DNA of 64,000 bases from Thermus caldilimi (GCF_004684245.1 NZ_CP038452.1:1598796-1662795); one strand, 5' to 3'; positions 51,881-60,701 are shown, counted from the first letter of the stretch. Notes: generated from the letters alone by a model not told the origin. A program made the numbers and translations.

Positions 51881-53769
51881 AAACCGCCAGGCGCTTTTCC
51901 CCCAAGGAAGCTGAGGAGATCTACCTGGTGCCCTACTGGGGGGCGGGGTTCTTCCGGGTAGGGCGGGACGGGGAGTTGGAGGTAACCCCCCTGGGTCCAG
52001 AAGGGCCTGCCGCTTCCCTTCTGGAGATCGTGGAAGCCCTTAGGGACGAGGGGCGGCCCCTGCCCCTGGTGCTCCGCTTCCCCCAGATCCTCGAGGCCCG
52101 GGTGCAGGAGTTGAACGAAGCCTTTCGCAGGGCCATGGAAAAGTACGGCTACCACGGGGGCTACCGCGGGGTCTACCCCGTGAAGGTGAACCAGCGCCGG
52201 CTGGTGCTGGAAACCGTGGCCAAGGCGGGGAGACCCTACCACTATGGCCTCGAGGCGGGAAGCAAGGCGGAACTCGCCCTGATCCTGGCCCAGGACCTCT
52301 CCCCGGAATCCCTCATCACCACCAACGGCTTCAAGGACGACGATTTCATCCGCCTGGCCCTAATGGGAAGGAAGCTTTCCCGGAACGTGGTCATCACCCT
52401 GGAGAAGTTCGCCGAGCTCCCCCGGGTGATCCGCATCTCCAAGGAGCTGGGCGTGCGGCCCAAGCTGGGCATCCGCTACAAGCTGAAGGCCAAAGGGGCC
52501 GGGCAGTGGGAAGCCTCCGGCGGGGAAAACGCCAAGTTCGGCCTCACCACCCCGGAGATCATCCGGGCGGTGGAGATTCTGAAGGAAGAGGACCTCCTGG
52601 ACACCCTGGTCATGGTCCACGCCCACATCGGCAGCCAGGTGACGGACATCCGTAAGATCAAGGCGGCGGTGCGGGAGGCCGCCCAGACCTATGTGCAGCT
52701 CAGGAAGCTGGGGGCTCCCCTCCAGTACCTGAACCTGGGCGGGGGGCTGGCCGTGGACTACGACGGCTCCAAGACCAACTTCTACGCCTCCGCCAACTAC
52801 ACCCTTCCCGAGTACGCCGAGGACCTGGTCTACGTGACCAAGGAGGTGGTGGAGGCCCAGGGGGAGCCCCACCCCACCCTGGTCACGGAGTCGGGCCGGG
52901 CGGTGACCGCTTACCATGAGGTCCTGGTCCTCGAGGTCATCGACGTGATCACCCCCCCAGGGGAGACCCGGCCTTCCCCTCCGCCTGCGGAGGCCCATCC
53001 CCTGGTCAAGGAGCTTTGGGAGAGCCTGGAAAACCTCTCCTCTAAGAACTTCCGCGAGGTCTACCACGACGCCTTCGCCGACAAGGAAACCCTGCAGACC
53101 CTTTACGACCTAGGGCTCGTGTCTCTGCGGGACCGCGCCCTGGCGGAGGAGATCTTTTACCACATCGCCCGGCGGGTCTATGCCATCGTGCGGGAGCTAC
53201 CCTACGCTCCCGATGAGTTTGAGGATCTGGAAAAGCTCCTGGCCGACAAGCTGGTCTGCAACTTCTCCATCTTTCAAAGCCTTCCCGACGCCTGGGCCAT
53301 CCACCAGCTCTTTCCCATCGTCCCCCTAAGCCGCCTTAACGAGCCCCCCACCCGCCAGGCCACCCTGGTGGACATCTCCTGCGACTCCGACGGCAAGATA
53401 GACCGCTTCATCGACCTGCACGACGTACGCCAGAGCCTGCCCGTCCACCCCATCCGCCCGGGGGAATATTACTACCTGGGGGTCTTCCTGGTGGGAGCCT
53501 ACCAGGACGTGTTGGGCAGCAACCACAACCTCTTCGGCCAGGTGGGGGAGGCCCACGTGGTGGTGGACGAGGACGGGTTTGCCATAGAGCGTTTCGTTCC
53601 CGGGGAAACCGCCGAGAAGGTCATCGAGAAGATGGGCTTTACCGCCCGGGAGCTCTTCCTGGGGGTGGAGCGCCTGGTGCGGCAAAGCCGCCTCTCCCCC
53701 GTGGAAAAGGGCGCCTTCCTGGAGCGGTACATGCGGGAGCTCCAGGGCTACACCTATCTGGAGGACTGA
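51877..53769 (+). CDS. speA: arginine decarboxylase (biosynthetic, SpeA type)
   Basis: 630 residues. K103 in VYPVKVNQRRLVL is the PLP lysine; EAGSKAELALILAQ, HAHIGSQVTDIRKIKAAVREA and YLNLGGGLAVDYDGSKTNF follow in the barrel, and VDISCDSDGKIDRF begins the C-terminal beta domain. It makes agmatine, which in Thermus feeds the N1-aminopropylagmatine route to long and branched polyamines used at high temperature. The start is a TTG with GGAGG ~10 nt upstream, overlapping the DUF72 stop (TTGA). Confidence 0.95.
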   Translation: MKTARRFSPKEAEEIYLVPYWGAGFFRVGRDGELEVTPLGPEGPAASLLEIVEALRDEGRPLPLVLRFPQILEARVQELNEAFRRAMEKYGYHGGYRGVYPVKVNQRRLVLETVAKAGRPYHYGLEAGSKAELALILAQDLSPESLITTNGFKDDDFIRLALMGRKLSRNVVITLEKFAELPRVIRISKELGVRPKLGIRYKLKAKGAGQWEASGGENAKFGLTTPEIIRAVEILKEEDLLDTLVMVHAHIGSQVTDIRKIKAAVREAAQTYVQLRKLGAPLQYLNLGGGLAVDYDGSKTNFYASANYTLPEYAEDLVYVTKEVVEAQGEPHPTLVTESGRAVTAYHEVLVLEVIDVITPPGETRPSPPPAEAHPLVKELWESLENLSSKNFREVYHDAFADKETLQTLYDLGLVSLRDRALAEEIFYHIARRVYAIVRELPYAPDEFEDLEKLLADKLVCNFSIFQSLPDAWAIHQLFPIVPLSRLNEPPTRQATLVDISCDSDGKIDRFIDLHDVRQSLPVHPIRPGEYYYLGVFLVGAYQDVLGSNHNLFGQVGEAHVVVDEDGFAIERFVPGETAEKVIEKMGFTARELFLGVERLVRQSRLSPVEKGAFLERYMRELQGYTYLED

Positions 53770-53836
53770 AGGCCCGTTAAGGGTCCGTTAAGGGGGGTGG
53801 GGTCATCCTGGAGGCATGGTCCGGCCAGCCGGCGTT

Positions 53837-53842
53837 TATACT
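53837..53842 (+). promoter_or_regulatory. -10 box (TATACT) for the GGDEF gene
   Basis: TATACT is 9 nt before TTG 53852, with GGAGG between. It lies within the 5' end of the longer frame starting at ATG 53816. Confidence 0.55.
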
Positions 53843-53851
53843 GGAGGCAAT

Positions 53852-54892
53852 TTGCACCCCACCCTCGAGCTTCTGGATCCCCTGCATCCCTTAAGGCGCA
53901 GGATAGCCCTATGGCTCCTGCCCCTCGGGGCCCTGCTGGCCCTGGTGGCCCTCTGGGCCTCGAGCCGGGTGGGGCTGGACCCTGTGGACCGGGTCCTCCT
54001 GCCCTTCCTGGCCCTGGCCTTCTCAGGCATGGCCCTGGCCCTCTGGCGCGCCCCCCAGACGGCCTCCTGGGTCCTCCCGGGGGCCCACGGCCTGGTGGCC
54101 CTGTACCTCCTCCTCACCCTGGCCTTCCAGCTCCTCTTCGCCCCCAACCCCCTGGGCCTATCCCCCGCCGCCCACTGGGTTCCCTTCGTGTACTTCAGCG
54201 GTTTTCTCTTCTTCCAAACCCAAAGGGCGGTGCGCCTGGCCCTGCTTTACCTGTTCACCCTCTTTCTCCTCTCCCTCCTGGGGGCCTTGCGCGGCCACTT
54301 CCGTGCGGAGCACCTCAACGCCCTGGCCCAGTTCTTCGGGGCCAACCTGGCCTATGTGAGCCTTCTCTACGTGCTGGTCCGGGTCAGGGAGGGCTACCTC
54401 GAGGCCCGGCTAGACGCCTACACCGACCCCCTCACCGGGCTTAGAAATCGGCGTTACCTGGATTTAATCTTGGAAAGGGAGCTCTTCCGCGCCCGGCGCT
54501 ACCGACGGCCCCTCTCCCTTTTGGTGCTGGACCTGGACAACTTCAAGCGGATCAACGACACCCACGGCCACCCGGTGGGGGACCGGGTGCTTAGGGCCCT
54601 GGCCCGCTGCCTGGAGGAGCACATCCGGCAAAGCGACCGGGCGGTGCGCCTTGGGGGGGAGGAGTTCGCCATCCTCCTTGCGGAAACCCCCTTGGCCCAG
54701 GCGGTGCGGATGGCAAGCCGGCTCCGGCAAGCGGTGGCCGCCTTGCGGGTCTTCCCGGCGGAGGGGATTTCCGTCAGCATCGGCGTGGCCGAGGCCCGCC
54801 CCGAAGATTCCCCTCTTTCCCTCCTCAAGCGGGCCGACGACGCCCTTTACCAGGCCAAGCGCCGGGGGAAAAACCGGGTGGAGGTGGGTTAA
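53852..54892 (+). CDS. membrane-bound GGDEF protein, putative diguanylate cyclase
   Basis: About 346 residues from TTG 53852. Six hydrophobic segments occupy residues ~15-175. The GGDEF domain (about 185-345) has DPLTGLRNRRYLD, DLDNFKRINDTHGHPVGD, active-site RLGGEEFAILL and ISVSIGVAEARPED. The motif is GGEEF, which is catalytically competent in known enzymes. It should make c-di-GMP in response to a membrane signal. ATG 53816 is an alternative start, but a good -10 lies downstream of it. Confidence 0.88.
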   Translation: MHPTLELLDPLHPLRRRIALWLLPLGALLALVALWASSRVGLDPVDRVLLPFLALAFSGMALALWRAPQTASWVLPGAHGLVALYLLLTLAFQLLFAPNPLGLSPAAHWVPFVYFSGFLFFQTQRAVRLALLYLFTLFLLSLLGALRGHFRAEHLNALAQFFGANLAYVSLLYVLVRVREGYLEARLDAYTDPLTGLRNRRYLDLILERELFRARRYRRPLSLLVLDLDNFKRINDTHGHPVGDRVLRALARCLEEHIRQSDRAVRLGGEEFAILLAETPLAQAVRMASRLRQAVAALRVFPAEGISVSIGVAEARPEDSPLSLLKRADDALYQAKRRGKNRVEVG

Positions 54893-54914
54893 ACCCACCC
54901 CTCCCTAGCGGGAC

Positions 54915-54942
54915 CCCCAACCTGGCCAAAACCGGGTTGGGG
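54915..54942. terminator. terminator between convergent GGDEF and metK genes
   Basis: CCCCAACCTGG pairs with CCGGGTTGGGG through 11 bp (one T-G) around CCAAAA. It is placed between the two convergent stops. Confidence 0.65.
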
Positions 54943-54945
54943 TGA

Positions 54946-56124
54946 TTAGAGGCTTGCTTCCCGCCTTAAGGCCTCCACCCGGTCGGTTTCCTCCCAGGGG
55001 AAGCCTGCGCGGCCGAAGTGGCCGTAGGCGCTGGTGGGGGTGTAGATGGGACGGAGGAGGTCCAGCTCCTCAATGATGGCCAGGGGTCTGGGGTCAAAGA
55101 CCCGCTTCACGATCTCCGTGAGCTTTTCATCGGGCAAGACCCCGGTGCCGAAGGTTTCCACCCGCAAGGAAACGGGCCTAGCCTTGCCAATGGCGTAGGC
55201 CAGCTCCACCAGGGCCCGCCGGGCCAGGCCTGCCGCCACCAGGTTCTTGGCCATGTAGCGGGCGTAGTAGCTGGCGGAACGGTCCACCTTGGTGGGGTCC
55301 TTACCGCTAAAGGCCCCGCCTCCGTGGGGCACCACCCCTCCGTAGGTGTCCACGATGATCTTGCGCCCGGTGAGCCCGGTGTCCGCATGGGGCCCCCCCA
55401 GGATGAAGCGGCCCGAGGGATTGATGAGGTACTCCGTTTCCCCTTCCCTCAGGTACTCGGGAGGAACAGCTTGGCGCACCACCTCGCGGATCAGGTCCTC
55501 GCGAAGCTGGTCCTGCTCCACCTCCGGGGAATGCTGGGCGGAGACCACCACCGTTTTCACGTAAAGGGGCCGGTCCCCCTCGTAGACCACGGTGACCTGG
55601 GCCTTGCCGTCGGGGCGCAGGTAGGGAAGAAGCCCGGTCTTGCGCACCTCCGCCAGGCGCATGGTGAGGCGGTGGGCCAGGGTGATGGGAAGCGGCATGA
55701 GCTCCGGGGTTTCGTCGGTGGCGTAACCGAACATGAGGCCCTGATCCCCCGCGCCCGTGCGGTCCAGAGGATCCGTGGACTTGAGCACCCGCCACTCGTA
55801 GGAGAGGTTGACCCCGCCCGCGATGTCCGGGGACTGCTCGTCGATGGCGGTGAGGACCGCACAGGTGTCGGCGTCAAAGCCGTACTTGGCCCGGGTGTAG
55901 CCCACCTCCCTCACCGTCTTGCGAACCAGGCCAGGGATATCCACATACCCCTCGGTGGAGATCTCTCCCGCCACGAACACCAGCCCGGTGGTGACTAGGG
56001 TTTCCGCCGCCACCCGGGCCTTCTTATCCTGGGCGATCAGGGCGTCCAGGATGGCGTCGGAGATCCGGTCCGCCAGCTTATCCGGGTGCCCTTCCGTGAC
56101 CGACTCGGACGTGACCAGCCTCAA
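54946..56124 (-). CDS. metK: S-adenosylmethionine synthetase
   Basis: 392 residues from TTG 56124 ([16 protein letters not shown]). The family motifs [12 protein letters not shown] (near 125), [20 protein letters not shown] (near 245-265, 20 residues) and [17 protein letters not shown] are intact. It makes SAM from methionine and ATP, used by trmB here and by decarboxylated-SAM polyamine synthesis. GGGAGG is 8 nt before the TTG. A longer GTG start at 56148 would sit inside a leader hairpin, so I reject it. Confidence 0.93.
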   Translation of the reverse strand: MRLVTSESVTEGHPDKLADRISDAILDALIAQDKKARVAAETLVTTGLVFVAGEISTEGYVDIPGLVRKTVREVGYTRAKYGFDADTCAVLTAIDEQSPDIAGGVNLSYEWRVLKSTDPLDRTGAGDQGLMFGYATDETPELMPLPITLAHRLTMRLAEVRKTGLLPYLRPDGKAQVTVVYEGDRPLYVKTVVVSAQHSPEVEQDQLREDLIREVVRQAVPPEYLREGETEYLINPSGRFILGGPHADTGLTGRKIIVDTYGGVVPHGGGAFSGKDPTKVDRSASYYARYMAKNLVAAGLARRALVELAYAIGKARPVSLRVETFGTGVLPDEKLTEIVKRVFDPRPLAIIEELDLLRPIYTPTSAYGHFGRAGFPWEETDRVEALRREASL

Positions 56125-56138
56125 CTTGCGCACCTCCC

Positions 56139-56156
56139 TTGCCCCCACCGGGGCAA
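56139..56156 (-). promoter_or_regulatory. leader stem-loop in the metK 5' region
   Basis: TTGCCCC/GGGGCAA, a perfect 7-bp stem with a 4-nt loop. It lies just after the predicted transcription start and immediately before the GGGAGG ribosome site. Too small for a SAM riboswitch. Confidence 0.5.
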
Positions 56157-56163
56157 CCCTGAT

Positions 56164-56169
56164 AGTATA
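56164..56169 (-). promoter_or_regulatory. -10 box (TATACT) of metK
   Basis: Minus-strand TATACT, about 40 nt before the TTG start. It is divergent from the murI -10 (TATGAT, 56194-56199). Confidence 0.6.
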
Positions 56170-56207
56170 GCACCCCCCCTTTTCCGTCCAGGGTATGATG
56201 GCGGCTC

Positions 56208-56981
56208 GTGAAGGACCCTAGGCAGCCCATCGGCGTCTTTGACTCGGGGGTAGGGGGGCTTACGGTGCTTTCCGCTTTGCGCCGGGCCCTGCCCCAGGAG
56301 GATTTCCTCTATTTCGGCGACACCGCCCGGGTACCCTACGGCAGCAAGCCCCTTTCCATGGTGCGGCGCTTTGCCTGGGAAATCGCCGGTTTTTTGCTCC
56401 GGCAAGGGGTCAAGGCCCTGGTGGTGGCCTGCAACACCGCAAGCTCCGCGGCCCTTCCCGATCTGGCCGAGGATCTTTCGGTGCCCGTCTTCGGGGTGCT
56501 GGAACCCGTGGCCAAGGCCGCCCAAGGGTACGGCAAGGTGGGCCTCATTGGCACCCAGGCCACGGTGGAAAGCCGGGCCTACGAGCGCTACGTGGAGGTT
56601 TCCTGGGCCAGGGCCTGTCCCCTCTTCGTGCCCTTGGTGGAGGAAGGGCTTTGGGATGACCCCGTGGCCCTCTTGGTGGCCCGGCACTACCTCGAGGAGG
56701 CCCCCCAGGACCTCGAGGCCCTGATCCTGGGCTGCACCCACTACCCCTTCCTGAAGGGCACCCTGGCCAAGGTTCTACCCGGAGTGAGGCTCATCGATTC
56801 CGCCGAGGCCACGGCGGAAGCGGTGGCCAAAGCCCTCAAGGAAGAGGGGCTTTTAAACCCCGAGGGCCAAAGCCGGGTGGTGCACTTCGTCACGGGGGAC
56901 CCGGAAAGCTACCGAAACCTGGCGGAGCACCTGGGGGTAAGGGTGGAGGAGCTAAAACAGGTCAGCCTGGAGGAGCTTTGA
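56208..56981 (+). CDS. murI: glutamate racemase
   Basis: 257 residues. Both catalytic cysteines are present: C75 in VVACNTASS and C176 in LGCTHYP, with [14 protein letters not shown] at 8-21 and [12 protein letters not shown] at 36-47. It provides D-glutamate for peptidoglycan. Start GTG with TATGAT 8 nt upstream. The stop shares one base with the ATG of the LOG-family gene (TGATG), so they are coupled. Confidence 0.95.
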   Translation: MKDPRQPIGVFDSGVGGLTVLSALRRALPQEDFLYFGDTARVPYGSKPLSMVRRFAWEIAGFLLRQGVKALVVACNTASSAALPDLAEDLSVPVFGVLEPVAKAAQGYGKVGLIGTQATVESRAYERYVEVSWARACPLFVPLVEEGLWDDPVALLVARHYLEEAPQDLEALILGCTHYPFLKGTLAKVLPGVRLIDSAEATAEAVAKALKEEGLLNPEGQSRVVHFVTGDPESYRNLAEHLGVRVEELKQVSLEEL

Positions 56982-57625
56982 TGGCCAAGAAGCCCCTGAT
57001 CGACCAGCTTCACCACGAGGATGCCTGGCGGCTTTTCCGCATCCTGGCGGAGTTCGTGGAAGGGTTCGAAACCCTTTCGGAAATAGAGGTCCCCCTGGTT
57101 TCCGTTTTCGGCTCGGCCCGCTTCGGAGAGGGCCACCCCGCCTACGCCCTGGGCTACCGGCTGGGAAGGGCATTAGCGGAAGCAGGCTTCGGGGTGGTGA
57201 CGGGCGGCGGGGGCGGGGTCATGGAGGCCGTGAACCGAGGAGCCTTTGAGGCAGGTGGGGTGAGCGTGGGCCTGAACATCGAGCTTCCCCACGAGCAGAA
57301 GCCCAATCCCTATCAGACCCATACCCTCACCCTGCGCTATTTCTTCGTGCGCAAGGTGCTTTTCGTGCGCTACGCCCACGCCTTCGTCTTCCTGCCCGGC
57401 GGGTTCGGCACCCTGGACGAGCTCTCCGAGGTCCTGGTCCTCATCCAAACGGAGAAGGTCCACCCTTTCCCCGTCTTCGCCTTGGACCGGGGATACTGGC
57501 AAGGGCTTCTGAGCTGGATGGAATCCCTGAAAGAACAAGGGGCCATCGATGCCAAAGACCTGGCCCTCCTTACCCCACTGGATTCCCCGGAGGAAGTGGT
57601 CCAGGCCCTTAAGGGAGTATCCTAG
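56981..57625 (+). CDS. LOG-family protein (nucleoside 5'-monophosphate phosphoribohydrolase-like)
   Basis: 214 residues from ATG 56981. VSVFGSARFGEGHP near 40-53, VVTGGGGGVMEAVNRGAFEA near 72-91 and PGGFGTLDELSEVL near 137-150 (PGGxGTxxE motif) define the LOG/TIGR00730 family. Such enzymes release the base from nucleotide monophosphates; many older annotations call them lysine decarboxylases. It is followed 5 bp later by the RdgB-type pyrophosphatase, suggesting a nucleotide clean-up pair. Confidence 0.87.
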   Translation: MAKKPLIDQLHHEDAWRLFRILAEFVEGFETLSEIEVPLVSVFGSARFGEGHPAYALGYRLGRALAEAGFGVVTGGGGGVMEAVNRGAFEAGGVSVGLNIELPHEQKPNPYQTHTLTLRYFFVRKVLFVRYAHAFVFLPGGFGTLDELSEVLVLIQTEKVHPFPVFALDRGYWQGLLSWMESLKEQGAIDAKDLALLTPLDSPEEVVQALKGVS

Positions 57626-57630
57626 AAGGG

Positions 57631-58242
57631 ATGCGCCTGGTCTTGGCCACCAGCAATCCCGGGAAGGTGCGGGAGCTTAGGGAGGGCCTGGCTCCTCTGG
57701 GCTGGACCCTTCTTTCCCTGGCCGACTTTCCCCTGCGCATGCCCAAGGAGGAGGGTTCCACCTTCCTGGAAAACGCTCTCCTCAAGGCCGCCTACGTGGC
57801 CAAGGCCACGGGCCTTCCCGCCCTGGCGGATGACTCGGGCCTCGAGGTGCCGGCCCTAGGGGGGGAGCCCGGGGTCTACTCCGCCCGCTATGGGGGAAGG
57901 GAAACCGACCGGGAGCGGAACGTCTACCTTCTGGAGAGGATGCGCCACCTCAAGGGGGAGGAGCGCAAGGCCCGCTTCGTGGCGGTCTTGGTCCTGGCCT
58001 ACCCCGACGGGCATGTGGAAACCTACGAGGGACAGGTGGAGGGGTACATCCTCGAGGCTCCCCGGGGGGAAGGGGGCTTCGGGTACGACCCCCTCTTCTA
58101 CGTGCCCGAGGCGGGCAAGACCTTCGCGGAGATGACCCTGGAAGAAAAGGCCCACTACTCCCACCGGGGCCAGGCCATAAAGGCCCTCCTCAAAGCCTAC
58201 GAGCAGGGTCCCCCTCCCCGGGAGATCTCCCAACTGGAATGA
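57631..58242 (+). CDS. rdgB: non-canonical purine NTP pyrophosphatase (RdgB/HAM1 type)
   Basis: 203 residues. LVLATSNPGKVRELREGL opens the fold, ALADDSGLEVPALGGEPGVYSAR (in part, near 65-85) has the catalytic aspartates, and GEGGFGYDPLFYVPE near 145-159 is the family signature. It hydrolyses ITP, dITP and XTP to monophosphates. AGAAGGG precedes the ATG. Its position after murI and the LOG gene suggests a shared transcript. Confidence 0.94.
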   Translation: MRLVLATSNPGKVRELREGLAPLGWTLLSLADFPLRMPKEEGSTFLENALLKAAYVAKATGLPALADDSGLEVPALGGEPGVYSARYGGRETDRERNVYLLERMRHLKGEERKARFVAVLVLAYPDGHVETYEGQVEGYILEAPRGEGGFGYDPLFYVPEAGKTFAEMTLEEKAHYSHRGQAIKALLKAYEQGPPPREISQLE

Positions 58243-58255
58243 GCCCGGCCTTCCC

Positions 58256-59287
58256 ATGAACCTCCTTTCGCCCCACATCGCCCTTTACCGCCTTTACGAC
58301 CTGGCGGACGAGATTGACCTCTCCCGCCTGGCCACCCCCAGGCTTCGCCTCTCCCGGCCCCGGCTGGGGGCGGTGCGCTTCGAAAACCCCCCGGCGCAGG
58401 TGGAGCTTGGGGTGAGGAGCGTGGAGGGGATCTCCGGCCTCCTCACCGCCCGGCTCTACGAGTTTGGGGTTGCCTCCCTTTCCTTCCGGGTGCACCTGGG
58501 GGAGAAGGTGCCCTGGGAAGCCTTTTTGGAAAGGGCCCTGGCCCTTCCCGAGCTCCCCTTCTGGGAAGGGTTTTTCCTGGCGGAGCTGGCGGCCCTCGAG
58601 CCCTATCTGCAAGGAGCCCTCCTCCACCCTGAGGAAAAGCGCCTCTCCGAGGAGTTCACCGTCTACCACGCCCTGGGGATAGAAGGGGAAAAGGCCCATA
58701 CCCCCCCTGTAGACCTCACCCCCCTCTGGATGGGGGCCAAGGAGGAGTTCGCCCCCGAGGTCAGGCGGGAGATGGAGCGCTACCGCTACAGCTACTCCAC
58801 CGAGGACCTGGCCCTTTTGGGCTTTGACCGGGTCCTCATCCTGGACTCCGAGGGCATCTGGGACGTGGCCGACCTGGTGGAGTTCGTGCACGCCCAGCTT
58901 CTGGAGCTTTCCTACTATGACGGGGTCCTCACCCAGGAGCTGGAGGCCGTGCCCCAGGTGCTCCGGCACCGGGGCCTTTGGGGGTACGGGAAGCTCCAGC
59001 GCTTGAGGCGACACCTCATGGCCCGGCATGCGGAGATCGCCGACGTGCGGGCCCGGATGGAGGGAGCCTTGCGCATCACCGAGGATCTCTTCTACGCCAA
59101 GATCTACCGGGCCGCCTTGGAGCTCTATGGGGCCCACGAGCTGGAGCGGAGCCTGGAGGAAAAGCTCAGGGTCCTCGAGGCCACCTACGAGATGGTCACC
59201 GAGGAGGTGGTGCACTTAAGAAGCCAGGCGGTGGAGGTGGGGATCCTGGCCCTCATCGCCTTTGAGGTGGTGCGGGCCCTCTATTAG
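58256..59287 (+). CDS. DUF155/RMD1-like protein
   Basis: 343 residues. The C-terminal half is predicted helical and coiled: DLVEFVHAQLLELSYYDGVL near 202-221, RITEDLFYAKIYRAALELYG, then a single C-terminal hydrophobic segment VEVGILALIAFEVVRALY. This layout, with the acidic tail helix, resembles the DUF155 family (yeast Rmd1). I am only moderately sure of the family. Function unknown. It begins 13 bp after the RdgB-type gene, and the maltose operon promoter overlaps its 3' flank. Confidence 0.6.
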   Translation: MNLLSPHIALYRLYDLADEIDLSRLATPRLRLSRPRLGAVRFENPPAQVELGVRSVEGISGLLTARLYEFGVASLSFRVHLGEKVPWEAFLERALALPELPFWEGFFLAELAALEPYLQGALLHPEEKRLSEEFTVYHALGIEGEKAHTPPVDLTPLWMGAKEEFAPEVRREMERYRYSYSTEDLALLGFDRVLILDSEGIWDVADLVEFVHAQLLELSYYDGVLTQELEAVPQVLRHRGLWGYGKLQRLRRHLMARHAEIADVRARMEGALRITEDLFYAKIYRAALELYGAHELERSLEEKLRVLEATYEMVTEEVVHLRSQAVEVGILALIAFEVVRALY

Positions 59288-59294
59288 GGGGGAC

Positions 59295-59322
59295 TTGCGT
59301 CCCGGGAAGGCAGGAGTATACT
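59295..59322 (+). promoter_or_regulatory. promoter of the maltose-type importer operon
   Basis: TTGCGT (59295-59300), 16-nt spacer, TATACT (59317-59322). The start codon follows at 59384, after a leader of about 55 nt. Confidence 0.65.
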
Positions 59323-59349
59323 CAGCCTGCAGGGCGCGGAAAAAAGCTA

Positions 59350-59361
59350 AGCGGAAACGCT
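59350..59361. promoter_or_regulatory. operator-like inverted repeat AGCG-GAAA-CGCT
   Basis: Perfect 4-4-4 inverted repeat about 27 nt downstream of the -10, positioned to block elongation or initiation. A near copy (AGCGGAAATGC) occurs at 60632-60642. LacI-family sugar repressors are candidates. Confidence 0.5.
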
Positions 59362-59383
59362 ACCACGCGCCCGGAGGTGGGAT

Positions 59384-60580
59384 ATGAAACGAGCACTGGC
59401 GGTACTGGCCCTCGGGCTTTCCCTGGCCCTTGCCCAGGGGAAGATCACGGTGTGGACCCACTTTGGCGGTCCCGAGCTGGAGTGGCTCAAGGCCCAAGCC
59501 CAGGCCTACGAGAAGACCTCCGGCACCAAGGTGGAGGTGGTGGAGGTTCCCTTTGGGGACATCAAGCAGAAGTTCATCCTGGGGGCACCCCAGGGGCAAG
59601 CGGCGGACCTGGTGGTCTCCATCCCCCACGACTGGCTGGGGGAGATGGCCCAGGCAGGGGTGCTGGAGCCCATGGGCAAGTACGTGACGCCAAACTATCT
59701 ATCCGATCTGCAAAGCGTGGCGGTGGAGGCCTTCACCTTCGGGGGTAAGCTCATGGGCCTTCCCGCCTTCGCCGAGAGCGTGGCCCTCATCTACAACAAG
59801 AAGTACGTGAAGGAGCCCCCCAAGACCTGGGAGGAGTTCCTGTCCCTGGCCCAGAAGCTCACCACCGGTTCCACCTTCGGCTTCCTGTACAACATCGGCG
59901 ACCCCTACTTCAACTTCGGCTTCTTCCGGGCCTATGGAGCGGACAACGTCTTCGCCAAGGACGCCAAGGGCAACCTGGACCCCTCCAAGCTCCTGATAGG
60001 CGGGGAAGTGGGGGAAAAGGCTTTAGGGTTCATCAAGGATCTCCGCTTCCGCTACAACCTGGTGCCCGAAGGGGTGGACTACGGCGTGGCGGACGGAGCC
60101 TTCAAGGACGGGGCTTTGGCCATGATCATCAACGGCCCCTGGGCCCTGGGCGACTACAAGAAGGCCAAGATCGACTTCGGCATCGCCCCCTTCCCCACCC
60201 CGCCCGGGGCCAAGAACCCCTGGGGTCCCTTCCTGGGGGTGCAGGGGGTGGTGGTGAACGCCTACTCCAAGAACAAGACCGCCGCGGTCAACTTCGCCAA
60301 GACCCTGGTCACCGGCAAGAACCTGGTTTCCTTTAACCAAGCGGGTGGCCGCATCCCCGTGTCCAAGAGCGCCGCCAAGACCCTGGAGAAGGATCCCGTG
60401 GTGGCGGGCTTTTCCAAGGTCTTCGCCCTGGGCACCCCCATGCCCAACATCCCCGAGATGGGCAAGGTATGGGGTCCCTGGGCCAACGCCATCAACCTGG
60501 CCATCCAGCGGCCCGACTCCAACGTGAAGAAGATCGTGGAGGACATGGTGGCCGAGATCAGGAAGGGCATCGGCAGGTAA
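59384..60580 (+). CDS. malE: maltose/trehalose-type ABC substrate-binding protein
   Basis: 398 residues, signal peptide MKRALAVLALGLSLALAQG. KITVWTHFGGPELEWLKAQA opens the mature protein as MalE; ADLVVSIPHDWLGEMAQAGVL, FAESVALIYNKKYVKEPPKTW and AMIINGPWALGDYKKAKIDFG follow (the last near 245-265). It binds maltose, trehalose or similar alpha-glucosides in the periplasm. GGAGG sits 6 nt before the ATG. A strong stem-loop follows before malF. Confidence 0.92.
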   Translation: MKRALAVLALGLSLALAQGKITVWTHFGGPELEWLKAQAQAYEKTSGTKVEVVEVPFGDIKQKFILGAPQGQAADLVVSIPHDWLGEMAQAGVLEPMGKYVTPNYLSDLQSVAVEAFTFGGKLMGLPAFAESVALIYNKKYVKEPPKTWEEFLSLAQKLTTGSTFGFLYNIGDPYFNFGFFRAYGADNVFAKDAKGNLDPSKLLIGGEVGEKALGFIKDLRFRYNLVPEGVDYGVADGAFKDGALAMIINGPWALGDYKKAKIDFGIAPFPTPPGAKNPWGPFLGVQGVVVNAYSKNKTAAVNFAKTLVTGKNLVSFNQAGGRIPVSKSAAKTLEKDPVVAGFSKVFALGTPMPNIPEMGKVWGPWANAINLAIQRPDSNVKKIVEDMVAEIRKGIGR

Positions 60581-60586
60581 TACCAT

Positions 60587-60611
60587 CCCACCCGGGCTTT
60601 GCCCGGGTGGG
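60587..60611 (+). terminator. strong stem-loop between malE and malF
   Basis: CCCACCCGGGC/GCCCGGGTGGG, a perfect 11-bp stem with TTT loop. It starts 6 nt after the malE stop and lacks a T tract, so it may stabilise malE mRNA and permit readthrough. Confidence 0.6.
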
Positions 60612-60631
60612 GACCCTGGAACACACCCCGT

Positions 60632-60642
60632 AGCGGAAATGC
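60632..60642. promoter_or_regulatory. second copy of the malE operator-like motif
   Basis: AGCGGAAATGC matches the left 11 bases of 59350-59361 except one (T for C). It lies in the 121-bp malE-malF gap. Confidence 0.35.
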
Positions 60643-60701
60643 ACACCCATGCAGGCCCCCCATGGGACCTCCTCCCCCCGTGGGGGGCGTATCTTTAAGC
60701 C

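Noticed and set aside
32990-54942. Hairpins at 32990-33008 and 54915-54942 as copies of one dispersed repeat
   Set aside because: Both contain AACCTGGCC, but the rest of the stems differ. They look like independent terminator-type hairpins.
56125-56169. SAM riboswitch upstream of metK
   Set aside because: The leader is only about 30 nt with a single 7-bp stem, too short for any known SAM riboswitch class.
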